Assembly (NCBI RefSeq): GCF_013912005.1
Contig: NZ_JACESB010000023.1
Span: 1-41,903, forward strand
Direction: 5' to 3'
Length of the DNA: 41,903 nt
Source: Brevundimonas sp.
Lineage (GTDB): Bacteria > Pseudomonadota > Alphaproteobacteria > Caulobacterales > Caulobacteraceae
Below the pieces are notes generated by a model that was given only the letters and a program-made list of their open reading frames with translations, was not told where the DNA came from and did not search any database. A program made the position numbers and the translations under genes. Position 1 is the first letter of the stretch. Each line of letters starts with the position of its first letter. This document shows positions 1 to 8,733 of the stretch, piece by piece.

Positions 1-441
1 CTGCCCGCCCCGCCGGTCCAGGCGCCGACGCCCGAGCTGACCGTCGGGATTGCGCCGGCCCCGTCGCCGACGCCCGGCGCCGGCCTGGGCGGGGAGGGGA
101 CCGGGACCGGCGGCGGCCAGGGCGAGGGCTCCGGGCCCGGTTCGGGCATGCCGTTCATGATCCTGCGCGGGCCCAGCCTCGCCGAGGTGCGGCGCGAGCA
201 CCCGCGCGCCGCCCTCGCCGCGCGCCAGTCCGGGCGGGCCGAGATGTCCTGCGAGATCCGCCTCGACCAGCGGCTGGAGGACTGTCGCCTGCTGCGCGAG
301 ACGCCGCCGGGCATGGGCTTCGGCGAGGCCGCCCTGCGCGCGTCCGGCTATTTCCGCGTCCGCCCGCCGATCCGCGGCGGCGAGCCCGTCGCCGGTCAGC
401 GCGGCGTCTTCGGCGTGGAGTTCGGCCCGCCGCGGCGCTAG
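1..441 (+). CDS. TonB-like C-terminal domain protein (5' truncated)
   Basis: The frame is open from base 1, so the N-terminus lies outside the window. About 146 codons remain. The first 50 are a Pro/Ala- then Gly-rich linker, as in the periplasm-spanning part of TonB proteins. The rest resembles a short TonB C-terminal domain: a Cys-containing strand (SCEIRLDQ), a second Cys (EDCRLL), the turn ETPPGMGFGEAAL and a final strand FGVEFG. The same layout, including ETPxGMGFG, occurs in the complete TonB-like gene at 26961-27707, which supports the call. TonB proteins pass proton-motive energy from ExbBD to outer-membrane receptors, but no exbBD or receptor is visible here. The gene sits directly upstream of the ribosomal alpha operon but appears separate from it, because a promoter-like sequence follows its stop. 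Confidence 0.75.
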   Translation: MPAPPVQAPTPELTVGIAPAPSPTPGAGLGGEGTGTGGGQGEGSGPGSGMPFMILRGPSLAEVRREHPRAALAARQSGRAEMSCEIRLDQRLEDCRLLRETPPGMGFGEAALRASGYFRVRPPIRGGEPVAGQRGVFGVEFGPPRR

Positions 442-467
442 AGTCCGCGTCGTGGGCCTGTCTCCCG

Positions 468-495
468 TTGACGGAAGCTGAATCCCCTGTATAAG
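468..495 (+). promoter_or_regulatory. Probable sigma70-type promoter of the rpsM-rplQ operon
   Basis: TTGACG (468-473) and TATAAG (490-495) are separated by 16 bp, close to the housekeeping consensus. They lie between the TonB-like stop (441) and the rpsM start (582). This would give a leader of roughly 80 nt that contains the hairpin at 519-547. Read from sequence only; no start-site mapping is available. Confidence 0.55.
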
Positions 496-518
496 GCGCG
501 CTTCCGCGAAGGGCGCGT

Positions 519-547
519 AACGCTCCTGGTCTGTTGACCGGAGCGTT
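519..547 (+). promoter_or_regulatory. Strong hairpin in the rpsM leader
   Basis: AACGCTCC (519-526) pairs perfectly with GGAGCGTT (540-547). Inside it GGTC (528-531) pairs with GACC (536-539) around a TGTT loop, leaving T527 bulged, for 12 base pairs in total. A short T-rich run follows (546-551). It lies 35 nt upstream of the rpsM start. It could be an attenuator, a target for ribosomal-protein feedback, or a terminator for readthrough from the TonB-like gene. The sequence alone does not decide. Confidence 0.6.
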
Positions 548-581
548 TGTTGCGTCCGCACACGCGTATCTGGAGAGCTTC

Positions 582-950
582 GTGGCCCGTATCGCTGGCG
601 TCAACATCCCGACCAACAAGCGCGTCGAAATCGCGCTTCAGTACATCCACGGCATCGGCCCGGCCGCTGCGAAGGAAATCACCGAGAAGGTCGGCATCGA
701 GCCCGCCCGCCGCGTGAACCAGCTGACCGACGCCGAGGTCCTGCAGATCCGCGAGACGATCGACCGCGACCACACGGTCGAGGGCGACCTGCGCCGCGAA
801 ACCTCGATGAACATCAAGCGCCTGATGGACCTGGCCTGCTACCGCGGCCTGCGCCACCGCAAGGGCCTGCCGGTGCGCGGCCAGCGCACGCACACCAACG
901 CCCGCACCCGCAAGGGTCCGGCCAAGCCGATCGCCGGCAAGAAGAAGTAA
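582..950 (+). CDS. rpsM: 30S ribosomal protein S13
   Basis: Encodes 122 residues starting [15 protein letters not shown] with a GTG start, the typical S13 N-terminus. A GGAG at 572-575 is correctly spaced and excludes an upstream in-frame start at 534. S13 sits in the head of the 30S subunit, contacts 5S rRNA/L5 across bridge B1 and touches P-site tRNA. The helix-turn region [12 protein letters not shown] and the basic C-terminal tail with [17 protein letters not shown] and NARTRKGP are intact. First gene of the alpha operon; rpsK follows after 16 nt. secY and adk, which often precede rpsM, are not immediately upstream; a TonB-like gene is there instead. Confidence 0.97.
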   Translation: MARIAGVNIPTNKRVEIALQYIHGIGPAAAKEITEKVGIEPARRVNQLTDAEVLQIRETIDRDHTVEGDLRRETSMNIKRLMDLACYRGLRHRKGLPVRGQRTHTNARTRKGPAKPIAGKKK

Positions 951-966
951 GAGAAAGACCTGACCG

Positions 967-1356
967 ATGGCCAAGGAACCGGGTCGCGTTAAGCGCCGCG
1001 AACGCAAGAACATCACCTCGGGCGTGGCGCATGTGAACGCCAGCTTCAACAACACCATGGTGACCATCACCGACGCGCAGGGGAACGCCATCTCCTGGTC
1101 GTCGGCCGGTCACATGGGCTTCAAGGGCTCGCGCAAGTCGACCCCGTACGCCGCCCAGATGGCTGCCGAGGACGCCGGCCGGAAGGCCGCCGAGCACGGC
1201 GTGAAGACGCTGGAAGTCAACGTCTCGGGTCCGGGTTCGGGCCGTGAGTCGGCCCTGCGGGCCCTGCAGGCCGTCGGCATGACCATCACGACCATCCGCG
1301 ACGTGACGCCGATGCCGCACAACGGCTGCCGTCCGCCCAAGCGCCGCCGCGTCTAA
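967..1356 (+). CDS. rpsK: 30S ribosomal protein S11
   Basis: 129 residues, normal length for S11, which lines the platform of the 30S subunit near the Shine-Dalgarno/anti-SD helix. Recognisable segments are [18 protein letters not shown], the [14 protein letters not shown] motif, [15 protein letters not shown] and the terminal [18 protein letters not shown]. The ATG start at 967 follows the rpsM stop by 16 nt, consistent with co-transcription and translational coupling. An 87-nt gap separates it from rpoA. Confidence 0.98.
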   Translation: MAKEPGRVKRRERKNITSGVAHVNASFNNTMVTITDAQGNAISWSSAGHMGFKGSRKSTPYAAQMAAEDAGRKAAEHGVKTLEVNVSGPGSGRESALRALQAVGMTITTIRDVTPMPHNGCRPPKRRRV

Positions 1357-1443
1357 GCGACGACGTCGAGTACCTTTCTGCGCCGGTCCCGCCTTTCCTG
1401 ACGAGGCGAGGGGGATCGGCGAAACCCGTTTCGAGGGACACCT

Positions 1444-2463
1444 ATGATCGAACGTAACTGGCAAGAGCTGATCCGTCCCGAGAAGCCGCAGATCGAGGCG
1501 AGCTCCGACCCGCAGCGCAAGGCGCGCCTGGTCGCCGAGCCCCTCGAACGCGGTTTCGGCGTGACGCTCGGCAACGCCCTGCGCCGCGTTCTCCTGTCGT
1601 CGCTGCAAGGCGCGGCGGTGACCGCCATCCAGATCGACGGCGTCGTCCACGAATTCTCGTCGCTGGAAGGCGTGCGGGAAGACGTCGTCGACATCGTGCT
1701 GAACATCAAGCAGCTGGCCCTGCGCATGCACGCCGAAGGGCCGAAGCGCATGACCCTGCGCGCCACCGGCCCCGGCCCGGTGACCGCCGGCCAGATCGAG
1801 GTCCCGGCCGACATCGAGGTGCTGAACCCGGATCACGTGATCTGCACCCTCGACGACGGCGCCTCGGTGCGCATGGAGCTGACCGTCCAGAACGGCAAGG
1901 GCTACGTCGCCTCGGAGTTCAACCGTCCGGAAGACGCGCCGATCGGCCTGATCGCCGTCGACGCCCTGTACTCGCCGGTCAAGCGCGTCGCCTACCGGGT
2001 AGAGCCGACCCGCCAGGGCCAGTCGCTGGACTACGACAAGCTGGTGCTGGAAGTCGAAACCAACGGCGCGGTCTCGCCGGTGGACGCCGTGGCCTACGCC
2101 TCGCGCATCCTCCAGGACCAGCTGCAGATCTTCATCACCTTCGACGAGCCGAAGAAGGCGGTCGAGGCGGCCGACGGCAAGCCCGACCTGCCGTTCAACC
2201 CGGCCCTGCTGAAGAAGGTGGACGAGCTGGAGCTGTCGGTCCGTTCGGCCAACTGCCTGAAGAACGACAACATCGTCTACATCGGCGACCTGATCCAGAA
2301 GACCGAGGGCGAGATGCTTCGCACCCCGAACTTCGGCCGCAAGTCGCTGAACGAGATCAAGGAAGTGCTGGCGACCATGGGCCTCAGCCTCGGCATGGAC
2401 GTGCCGAACTGGCCGCCGGAAAACATCGAAGACCTGGCCAAGAAGTTCGACGACCAGATCTAG
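1444..2463 (+). CDS. rpoA: DNA-directed RNA polymerase subunit alpha
   Basis: 339 residues, the usual size. The N-terminal dimerisation domain carries the [20 protein letters not shown] signature near residues 30-50, which nucleates core polymerase assembly. The C-terminal domain (about residues 255-330) contains [14 protein letters not shown]-type helices, [20 protein letters not shown] and the DNA/activator-binding fold. A TATG start at 1444 is preceded by GAGGGACACC. It lies inside the alpha operon between rpsK and rplQ, so subunit synthesis is linked to ribosomal protein synthesis, as in most proteobacteria. Confidence 0.98.
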   Translation: MIERNWQELIRPEKPQIEASSDPQRKARLVAEPLERGFGVTLGNALRRVLLSSLQGAAVTAIQIDGVVHEFSSLEGVREDVVDIVLNIKQLALRMHAEGPKRMTLRATGPGPVTAGQIEVPADIEVLNPDHVICTLDDGASVRMELTVQNGKGYVASEFNRPEDAPIGLIAVDALYSPVKRVAYRVEPTRQGQSLDYDKLVLEVETNGAVSPVDAVAYASRILQDQLQIFITFDEPKKAVEAADGKPDLPFNPALLKKVDELELSVRSANCLKNDNIVYIGDLIQKTEGEMLRTPNFGRKSLNEIKEVLATMGLSLGMDVPNWPPENIEDLAKKFDDQI

Positions 2464-2569
2464 TTTCAACCCTCCGCCCATGATCCCCGGATCGCGGAGC
2501 GGTTAGAATGAGAGAGCCCAAGGTCCGCAGTGGTATCGCGGAAACCAGGGTTGAGTAGGAGAGACCCCG

Positions 2570-2989
2570 ATGCGCCACGGCGCCGCCTATCGCAAGCTCG
2601 GCCGCACGGCCAGCCACCGCACCGCGATGTTCGCCAACATGGCCGCCTCGCTGATCAAGCACGAGCAGATCACGACGACCCTGCCCAAGGCCAAGGAGCT
2701 GCGGCCGTTCGTCGAGAAGCTGGTCACGCTCGGCAAGAAGGGCGACCTGCACGCCCGCCGCCAGGCCATCAGCCAGGTGCGCGACGTGACCCAGGTCGGC
2801 AAGCTGTTCGACACGCTCGCGCCCCGTTACGCCGAGCGCAACGGCGGCTACATCCGCATCATGAAGGCGGGCTACCGCCACGGCGACAACGCGCCGATGG
2901 CCGTGATCGAGTTCGTCGACCGCGACGTGGACGCCAAGGGCAAGGACTCGGGTCCGGTCCAGGCGTACGAGGGCGACGACGAGGCCTGA
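2570..2989 (+). CDS. rplQ: 50S ribosomal protein L17
   Basis: 139 residues. The N-terminus [20 protein letters not shown] and the [19 protein letters not shown] segment are diagnostic of L17, which sits near the polypeptide exit tunnel. The C-terminus has an acidic extension after FVDRD (about residues 120-139), common in alphaproteobacterial L17. An AGGAGAG motif lies 8-12 nt before the ATG. This is the last gene of the operon and is followed by an intrinsic terminator. Confidence 0.98.
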   Translation: MRHGAAYRKLGRTASHRTAMFANMAASLIKHEQITTTLPKAKELRPFVEKLVTLGKKGDLHARRQAISQVRDVTQVGKLFDTLAPRYAERNGGYIRIMKAGYRHGDNAPMAVIEFVDRDVDAKGKDSGPVQAYEGDDEA

Positions 2990-3014
2990 TCGGCTTCCTC
3001 GTCGGGGCAACGAA

Positions 3015-3046
3015 GGGCGGCGGGTCGAAGGACCGGCCGCCCTTTT
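3015..3046 (+). terminator. Intrinsic terminator of the alpha operon
   Basis: GGGCGGC (3015-3021) pairs with GCCGCCC (3036-3042), and GGTC (3023-3026) with GACC (3031-3034) around a GAAG tetraloop. TTTT follows at 3043-3046. It lies 26 nt after the rplQ stop, exactly where the operon should end. Confidence 0.85.
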
Positions 3047-3086
3047 CGCTGCCTGCAGCACCAGCAGACCGGGCAGGGATCCCGCC

Positions 3087-3560
3087 ATGAGCGTCGAACA
3101 GGCCGCCGTCATCGTCGACTACCGCCCGGCCCACGCCGCCGCCTGGAAGGCCCTGAGTGAGGCGTGGCTGGCCGAGGGCGGCTTCGTCGTGGAGGCGAAG
3201 GACCGCAAGGTGATCGACGACCCGGAAGGGGCGATCCTCGCCCCGGGCGGCCGCATCTTCATCGCCGAGCGGGCGGGGGAGGCGATCGGCTGCTGTTCGC
3301 TGATGCCGATGGCGGACGGCGGCTTCGAGGTCGCCAAGATGACCGTCTCGCCGGCCGCCCGGGGCCTCGGTCTGGGGCGCCGGCTGCTGGAGGCCTGCGA
3401 GGCCGCGGCGCGGGACGCCGGGGCCCCGCGGCTCTATCTCGAGACCAGCAGCACGCTGAAGGCGGCGGGGACGCTGTACCGGCGTTTCGGCTTCGTCGAC
3501 CTGCCGCCGCGCCCCAGCCCCTACGTCCGGGCGGACGTGTGGATGGAGAAGCGGCTGTAG
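3087..3560 (+). CDS. GNAT-family N-acetyltransferase
   Basis: 157 residues covering a single GNAT domain. Motif A, with the acetyl-CoA pyrophosphate-binding loop RGLGLG, is at residues 92-97, preceded by the strand FEVAKMTVSP. The downstream YRRFGF motif is the usual motif B region. The acceptor substrate cannot be read from sequence; it could be a small molecule or a protein N-terminus. It lies between the alpha-operon terminator and a convergent ABC transporter pair, so it is probably transcribed alone. An ATG with GGGAT upstream is a reasonable start. Confidence 0.85.
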   Translation: MSVEQAAVIVDYRPAHAAAWKALSEAWLAEGGFVVEAKDRKVIDDPEGAILAPGGRIFIAERAGEAIGCCSLMPMADGGFEVAKMTVSPAARGLGLGRRLLEACEAAARDAGAPRLYLETSSTLKAAGTLYRRFGFVDLPPRPSPYVRADVWMEKRL

Positions 3561-3566
3561 CCGCCG

Positions 3567-4442
3567 CTACTCCTTCGACAGGTCCTGACGACCGAACCAG
3601 GCGAGGGCGGCGGCGAGCGGCCCGAAGGTCCAGAGGGCGAGGCTGAGCCAGGCTTTCGGCCCGATGCCGTGAGGAAGGGCGGCGGCGGCCGCGCCGCCTT
3701 TCGCCATGGCGCCGACCGCGTCCGCCGCGGCGCCCGGGTTGAGCAGCATCGCCAGCCAGGCGTCCGGCATGATCCCCATGGGGGCGAGCATGTTGGGCGA
3801 GAAGAACTGGGCGACGCCGACCACCAGGGGCACGAACAGGGCGGCCAGCAGCGACCGGGTCATCACCGCGGCGAGCATGCCCATCATGGTGAACTGCAGG
3901 ATGCGCAGCCACGACAGGCCGAAGCCGGCGAAGAAGTCCGCCAGCACGTCTCCGCCCGGGCCAAACGTCAGCGTGCGGTCGAAGACGACGGCCCGCATCA
4001 GATTCTCGGCCAGGGCGGCGACCAGCATGAACAGCATGGCGGCCGCCGACAGGAGGGCCACCACGGCCAGCTTGCCGAGCAACAGGTTGGTCCGCCGGTT
4101 GCGGGCGCTGATCAGACGCCACGTCTCCCAGCGATAGTCGCCGGCGTACAGGGTGGCGGCGCCGATCAGGACGAACAGCAGCACCATCGGGTTGGCCAGA
4201 TCGCCGGCGGCGTCGGCCAGCGCCCGGGCGAGATCCAGTTCGCCGCCCGAGGTCATCATCTGGCGCAGCCCCGGCGGCGTGTCGGCGTCGGCCGCCAGCT
4301 TCGAGACGTTGGCCTTGAGCACGAACTGGGTGACGGCCCCGATCGCCACCGTCAGGAGCGGCACGAACAGCACGCTCCAGAACAGGGCGGTGCGGTTCTT
4401 CGAGAGGCGGAAGCCCTCCGCGCGAATGGCGTCAGCCAGCAT
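3567..4442 (-). CDS. ABC-2 type transporter permease
   Basis: 291 residues with about six hydrophobic segments and the ABC-2 layout: an N-terminal membrane anchor after RLSKNRTALFWSVLFVPLL, then a DYRWETWRLISARNRRTN cytoplasmic loop that is typical of permeases paired with bacitracin-type ATPases. Its start codon lies 11 nt inside the end of the ATPase gene, so the two are translationally coupled and form one exporter. The substrate is unknown; relatives export peptides or lipids or act in resistance. The gene converges on the GNAT gene with a 6-nt gap. Confidence 0.85.
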   Translation of the reverse strand: MLADAIRAEGFRLSKNRTALFWSVLFVPLLTVAIGAVTQFVLKANVSKLAADADTPPGLRQMMTSGGELDLARALADAAGDLANPMVLLFVLIGAATLYAGDYRWETWRLISARNRRTNLLLGKLAVVALLSAAAMLFMLVAALAENLMRAVVFDRTLTFGPGGDVLADFFAGFGLSWLRILQFTMMGMLAAVMTRSLLAALFVPLVVGVAQFFSPNMLAPMGIMPDAWLAMLLNPGAAADAVGAMAKGGAAAAALPHGIGPKAWLSLALWTFGPLAAALAWFGRQDLSKE

Positions 4443-5343
4443 GATCGGCCTCCGGCGTCTGGATCGCGCCCGTCTCGGTGAAGAAGATGGCCTCGAGGTC
4501 GGTGCCGACCCAGCGGGCTTCGTGAATGTCGACCCCGGCGGCGGCCAGGGCGCGGATCAGGGCCGGCCCCTCGTCCCGCCTGATGTCGGCCAGCACGGCG
4601 TCGCCCTCCGCCAGACCCTTGGCCCCGAGGACTTCGAGGACCTGATCCTTCTGCGTCACCGACAGCCGCAGCCGCTCGCCGACGGCGGTCAGTTCGCTGA
4701 CCGCGCCCTCGCGCACCAGCCGCCCCTTGTTGAGGATGGCGACCCGGTCGCAGACCCGCTGCACCTCCAGCAGCTGGTGGCTGGCCAGCACCACGGTGAC
4801 GCCGTCGTCGGTCGCGAGCGAGCGGATCAGGGCGCGCATCTCCTGGATGCCGGGCGGATCCATGCCGCTGGTCGGTTCGTCGAGGATGACCAGTTCGGGT
4901 CGGCTCATCAGGGCGGCGGCGACGCCGAGCCGCTGCATCATGCCGACCGAGAAGCCGCGCACCCGGCGGTCGGCCGCCTCGGTCAGCCCGACGCGCTGCA
5001 GCCAGTGGGGGATGTCCGTCTGTCCCCCGACGCCGTGCTCGAGCGCCAGCCAGCGCAGCACCTGCCGGGCCGTCATAAAGGGCGGGAAGCGCGGCGTCTC
5101 GATCATCGAGCCCATGCGGCGCATGTGGCTGACCTCGTTGACGGGCCCGCCCATCACCCGCGCCTCGCCGTCCGACGGCCGGATCAGCCCCAGCAGGATG
5201 CGGAACAGGGTCGACTTGCCGGCCCCGTTGGGGCCCAGCACGCCATAGACCCCGCCGCGCGGGATGGTCAGATCCAGCCCGTCGAGGGCGCGGACGGTTC
5301 CGTAGGTCTTGGTCAGCCCACGGGTTTCGATAACGGCGGTCAT
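4432..5343 (-). CDS. ABC transporter ATP-binding protein
   Basis: 303 residues from the ATG at 5343 (MTAVIETRGLTKTYG). Walker A is GPNGAGKST at residues 37-45, the signature is the variant GFSVGMMQR near 130-138, and Walker B plus D-loop is LVILDEPTSGMDP at 151-163, followed by the switch His in ASHQLLE. The FSVGM signature and C-terminal extension are typical of ABC-2 drug/peptide export ATPases. An upstream in-frame start at 5379 would add a non-conserved leader and was rejected. It is expressed with the overlapping permease and diverges from the MFS gene. Confidence 0.9.
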   Translation of the reverse strand: MTAVIETRGLTKTYGTVRALDGLDLTIPRGGVYGVLGPNGAGKSTLFRILLGLIRPSDGEARVMGGPVNEVSHMRRMGSMIETPRFPPFMTARQVLRWLALEHGVGGQTDIPHWLQRVGLTEAADRRVRGFSVGMMQRLGVAAALMSRPELVILDEPTSGMDPPGIQEMRALIRSLATDDGVTVVLASHQLLEVQRVCDRVAILNKGRLVREGAVSELTAVGERLRLSVTQKDQVLEVLGAKGLAEGDAVLADIRRDEGPALIRALAAAGVDIHEARWVGTDLEAIFFTETGAIQTPEADHAG

Positions 5344-5473
5344 GAGCGGAGGTTGAACGTGAACCGGCGGGCGGCGCAATCCGGCTTCGCATTAAGCTTT
5401 GGCAACAAGCCGCCGCGGACGGCTGACCCGCGGCTCCGGCTCGGGTAGAAGGCGCTCCCTTCCGAGCCTCGCC

Positions 5474-6775
5474 ATGTCCCTCCTCACCCGACTCCGCACC
5501 AAGCGCGCCGCGCTCGCCTTCATCTTCGTGACGGCGGTGCTCGACATCGTGGCCATGGGGATCATCATCCCGGTGCTGCCGCAGCTGATCGTCGACTTCG
5601 TCGGCTCCAACGCCGAGGCGGGCTGGATCAACGGCGTCTTCGTGGCCCTGTGGGCGGGGATGCAGTTCCTGTGCTCGCCGGTCATCGGGTCGCTGTCCGA
5701 CCAGTACGGCCGCCGGCCGGTGATCCTGATCAGCTGCGCCGGCCTTTCGATCGACTACGTCCTGATGGCGATGGCGCCGAACCTGTGGTGGCTGGCGCTG
5801 GGGCGGATCATCGCCGGCGTCACCTCGTCCAGCTTCACCACCATCTACGCCTACATGGCCGACATCACCGCCCCGGAGCGCCGGGCGCGGGCCTACGGCC
5901 TGATCGGCGCCGCCTTCTCCGGCGGCTTCGTGCTGGGGCCGGTGCTGGGCGGCTTCCTCGGCGAGTTCGGGCCGCGCGTGCCGTTCTGGTTCGCCGCCGG
6001 CCTGTCGGGCGTGGCCTTCCTGTATGGCCTGCTGGTGCTGCCCGAGAGCCTGCCGGCCGACAAGCGCATGCGCTTCAGCTGGCGCCGCGCCAATCCGGTC
6101 GGAGCCCTGATCCTGCTGCGCCGGCATTCGGAGCTCAGCGGCCTGGCCGTGGTGAACTTCCTGCTCTACTTCGCCCACCACGTCTTCTCGGCGGTGTTCG
6201 TGCTCTACGCCGCCCTGCGCTTCGGCTGGGGGCCGAAGGAGGTCGGCCTGCTGCTGGCCATGGTCGGCGTGCTGGACATGGCGGTGCAGGGCAGCCTGAC
6301 CGGACAGGTGGTCAGCCGCCTCGGCGACCGCGCCACCATGATCCTCGGCCTGGCGGGCGGGACGGTGGGCGTCGCCCTGATGGGCTGGGCTCCTTCGGCG
6401 TGGGTCTTCATCGCCGCCATGCTGCCCAACGCCCTGTGGGGGCTGGCCATGCCGACCCTCCAGTCCCTGATGACGCGCCGCGTCGGCGACGACGAGCAGG
6501 GGCAGCTGCAGGGCGCCAACATGAGCGTCGCCTCCATCGCCGGGGTGGCCTCGCCCCTGTTCTTCGGCTGGATCTACGCCAGCTCGACCGGCGGCGACTT
6601 CGGCGGGCTGGCGCGCCTGGCGGCGGGCCTCGGCGACTGGGCGGCGCCGCTGGTCGGCGCGCTGTACGATCCGGGACTCGCCTTCTATGTGGCGGCCGGC
6701 ATCCTGGGTCTGGCCGCGCTGATCGGCTGGCGGGTGGCGCGTCGGGCGGAACGTGAGGAAAGCGTCATCGCCTGA
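5474..6775 (+). CDS. MFS transporter, TetA-like (TCR/Tet family)
   Basis: 433 residues with 12 predicted membrane helices. The start is placed at [14 protein letters not shown]; the in-frame sequence upstream is Arg/Ser-rich and unlike a transporter. TM1 carries [15 protein letters not shown], the TetA-type motif, and the TM2-3 loop has motif [12 protein letters not shown] (residues 72-82). Motif C-like glycines ([11 protein letters not shown]) lie in TM5. The family are proton antiporters of drugs or metabolites; homology to TetA does not prove tetracycline export, and many chromosomal alphaproteobacterial members have unknown substrates. It diverges from the ABC pair across about 130 nt. 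Confidence 0.88.
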   Translation: MSLLTRLRTKRAALAFIFVTAVLDIVAMGIIIPVLPQLIVDFVGSNAEAGWINGVFVALWAGMQFLCSPVIGSLSDQYGRRPVILISCAGLSIDYVLMAMAPNLWWLALGRIIAGVTSSSFTTIYAYMADITAPERRARAYGLIGAAFSGGFVLGPVLGGFLGEFGPRVPFWFAAGLSGVAFLYGLLVLPESLPADKRMRFSWRRANPVGALILLRRHSELSGLAVVNFLLYFAHHVFSAVFVLYAALRFGWGPKEVGLLLAMVGVLDMAVQGSLTGQVVSRLGDRATMILGLAGGTVGVALMGWAPSAWVFIAAMLPNALWGLAMPTLQSLMTRRVGDDEQGQLQGANMSVASIAGVASPLFFGWIYASSTGGDFGGLARLAAGLGDWAAPLVGALYDPGLAFYVAAGILGLAALIGWRVARRAEREESVIA

Positions 6776-6851
6776 GCCTGCGAACGCCTTGATCCCGTCG
6801 AATTACCCGGCAGGATTGGGACCCATGGCTTTCCAGATCCCCCGGACCACG

Positions 6852-8237
6852 ATGAAGACCAGCTCGCTCGCGATCGCCATCGCCCTGACGCTCGCCGCCT
6901 GCGGCCAGCCCGACAGCTCGAAGGCCCAGGACGGGGTGTTCGCCGACAACCGCGTGGTCCCCGGCGACGCCACCTCGATGAAGGCGAGTTTCGCCCCCGT
7001 GGTGCGCGAGGCGGCCCCGGCGGTGGTCAACATCTCGGCCCGCGGCGTGCGGACGGTGCAGGATCCGTTCTGGTCGATGTTCGGCATGCGGCCGCAGGCC
7101 CAGCAGGTGGGCTCGATCGGTTCGGGCGTGATCGTCCGGCCCGACGGGGTGGTGGTGACCAACAACCACGTCATCGAGGGCATGCAGCAGATCCGCGTCA
7201 CCCTCAACGACCGGCGCGAGTTCGCGGCCCGGGTGGTGCTGGCCGACGAACGCTCCGACATCGCCGTGCTGCAGCTGGAGGGCGTCAACGAACGCCTGCC
7301 GACCCTCAACATCGACGACCGCGAGGAGCAGCAGATCGGCGATCTGGTGCTGGCCATCGGCAACCCCTTCGGCGTGGGCCAGACGGTCACCAACGGGATC
7401 ATCTCGGCCCTCAACCGGACCGAGACCGGCATTTCGGACTCCAGCTCCTTCATCCAGACCGACGCCGCCATCAACCCCGGCAACTCGGGCGGGGCGCTGG
7501 TCGACATGGATGGCGACCTGATCGGCATCAACACGGCCATCTTCTCGCGCTCGGGATCGTCGTCGGGCGTGGGCTTCGCGGTGCCCGCGACCATGGTGAA
7601 GCGGGTGGTGGACTCCGCCGTCGGCGGCGCCACCGCCGTGGTCCGGCCGTGGCTGGGCGTGAAGGGCGAGACGGTCACCGCCGACATCGCCCGCAGCCTC
7701 GGCCTCGAGCGGCCGCAGGGGCTGGTGGTCACCGAGGTCTGGCCGAACGGACCGGCCGCCCGCGCCGGCATCCGCGAGGGCGACGTCATCACCGCCGTCG
7801 ACGGGGCCGAGATCAACGACCAGGGCGGGCTGAACTTCCGCGTCGGCACGCGCGAACCGAACGCGACGGTGGCGGTCGCCGTGCTCCGCGACGGCCGGCC
7901 GGTGGCGCTCGAGGCCCGGGTCCAGCGGCTGCCGGGCGACGCGGACGTGGAGAAGGCCGCCCTCATCCGCACCGGCGCCCTGGCCGGCGCCCAGGTGCTC
8001 GAGCTGAACCCCGCGCTGGCCGACAGCCTCGGCGGCGATCCCTTCGCCACTGGCGTGATCGTCGCCCGGGTGCAGCGCGGCAGCTACGCCCAGCGCGTCG
8101 GCATGCAGAGCGGCGACGTGATCGTGGCCGTGAACGGCCGCGCCGTGACCTCCGCGGACCAGCTGGGGAACGTCGGCCGCGGCACGGAGATGACCATCAG
8201 CCGTCGCGGCCGGGCCATGACAGGGGTGATCGGCTAG
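6852..8237 (+). CDS. Do/DegQ-like serine protease, lipoprotein form
   Basis: 461 residues from MKTSSLAIAIALTLAACG, whose LAAC lipobox predicts a lipid-anchored periplasmic protein rather than a soluble DegP. The trypsin-like domain has an intact triad: His106 (NNHVIEG), Asp136 (SDIAVLQL) and Ser212 (GNSGGALVD). Two PDZ domains follow, about residues 265-355 (PWLGVKGETV) and 385-460. DegP/Q proteases degrade or hold misfolded envelope proteins. Starts at 6825 (MAFQIPRTT...) and further upstream are possible; 6852 is preferred because it gives a canonical signal peptide, but no Shine-Dalgarno is convincing for either. The gene is 76 nt downstream of the MFS gene. Confidence 0.88.
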   Translation: MKTSSLAIAIALTLAACGQPDSSKAQDGVFADNRVVPGDATSMKASFAPVVREAAPAVVNISARGVRTVQDPFWSMFGMRPQAQQVGSIGSGVIVRPDGVVVTNNHVIEGMQQIRVTLNDRREFAARVVLADERSDIAVLQLEGVNERLPTLNIDDREEQQIGDLVLAIGNPFGVGQTVTNGIISALNRTETGISDSSSFIQTDAAINPGNSGGALVDMDGDLIGINTAIFSRSGSSSGVGFAVPATMVKRVVDSAVGGATAVVRPWLGVKGETVTADIARSLGLERPQGLVVTEVWPNGPAARAGIREGDVITAVDGAEINDQGGLNFRVGTREPNATVAVAVLRDGRPVALEARVQRLPGDADVEKAALIRTGALAGAQVLELNPALADSLGGDPFATGVIVARVQRGSYAQRVGMQSGDVIVAVNGRAVTSADQLGNVGRGTEMTISRRGRAMTGVIG

Positions 8238-8243
8238 AGGCGC

Positions 8244-8663
8244 TTACGTCCTGAGCGGCGCCCCGATCGACCAGCTGTGGCCGAACGGGTCGCGCAACTG
8301 CCCGTAGCGGTCGCCCCAGAACTGGTCTGCCAGCGGATAGATCGGCACGCCGCCGGCGAGGATGGCGCGGTTCCACCATTCGTCGGCGTCGTCGACCTGC
8401 AGGTGCAGGACGACCCCCTTGGGCTGGATGTCCTGCTCGCCGTTCATCTCGGGGAATTCGTCGTGCATCATCACGCTGCCGCCGTTGATGCGCAGGTGGG
8501 CGTGCATGACCCGCTCGCCGTCTTCGGCGAGCATCATCCGCAACACCTCGGCGCCCAGGGCGCGCTGGTAGAATTCGATCGCCGCCTGCCCGCCCCGCGA
8601 GGGGATGGTCAGGTGCGGGGCGACGCCTCCGGCGGGTCCCTGCTGGGTGCGGTCTTCGGCCAT
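8244..8663 (-). CDS. VOC family protein, PhnB-like
   Basis: 139 residues forming one glyoxalase/bleomycin-resistance fold with the PhnB-like pattern APHLTIPSRGGQAAIEFYQRALGAE at the N-terminus, GGSVMMHDEFPE in the middle and the C-terminal GQLRDPFGHSWSI. Members bind metal in some cases or act as small dimeric binding proteins; the specific reaction cannot be told. It converges on the Do-like protease gene with a 6-nt gap and diverges from rarA across a 70-nt spacer. Confidence 0.85.
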   Translation of the reverse strand: MAEDRTQQGPAGGVAPHLTIPSRGGQAAIEFYQRALGAEVLRMMLAEDGERVMHAHLRINGGSVMMHDEFPEMNGEQDIQPKGVVLHLQVDDADEWWNRAILAGGVPIYPLADQFWGDRYGQLRDPFGHSWSIGAPLRT

Positions 8664-8733
8664 GGCGGGCTCCTCCCTCGCCCCACACTAACGCGTGAAA
8701 AGCGGGGCGCGAACGCCTATCTCTGATCCCCGC

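Noticed and set aside
814-2481. 555-codon open frame on the minus strand opposite rpsK and rpoA
   Set aside because: Antisense of essential conserved genes; low-complexity composition.
6753-6851. Longer N-terminus for the Do-like protease
   Set aside because: It overlaps the MFS gene end, and the extension would bury the lipoprotein signal peptide; the start at 6825 remains a minor alternative.
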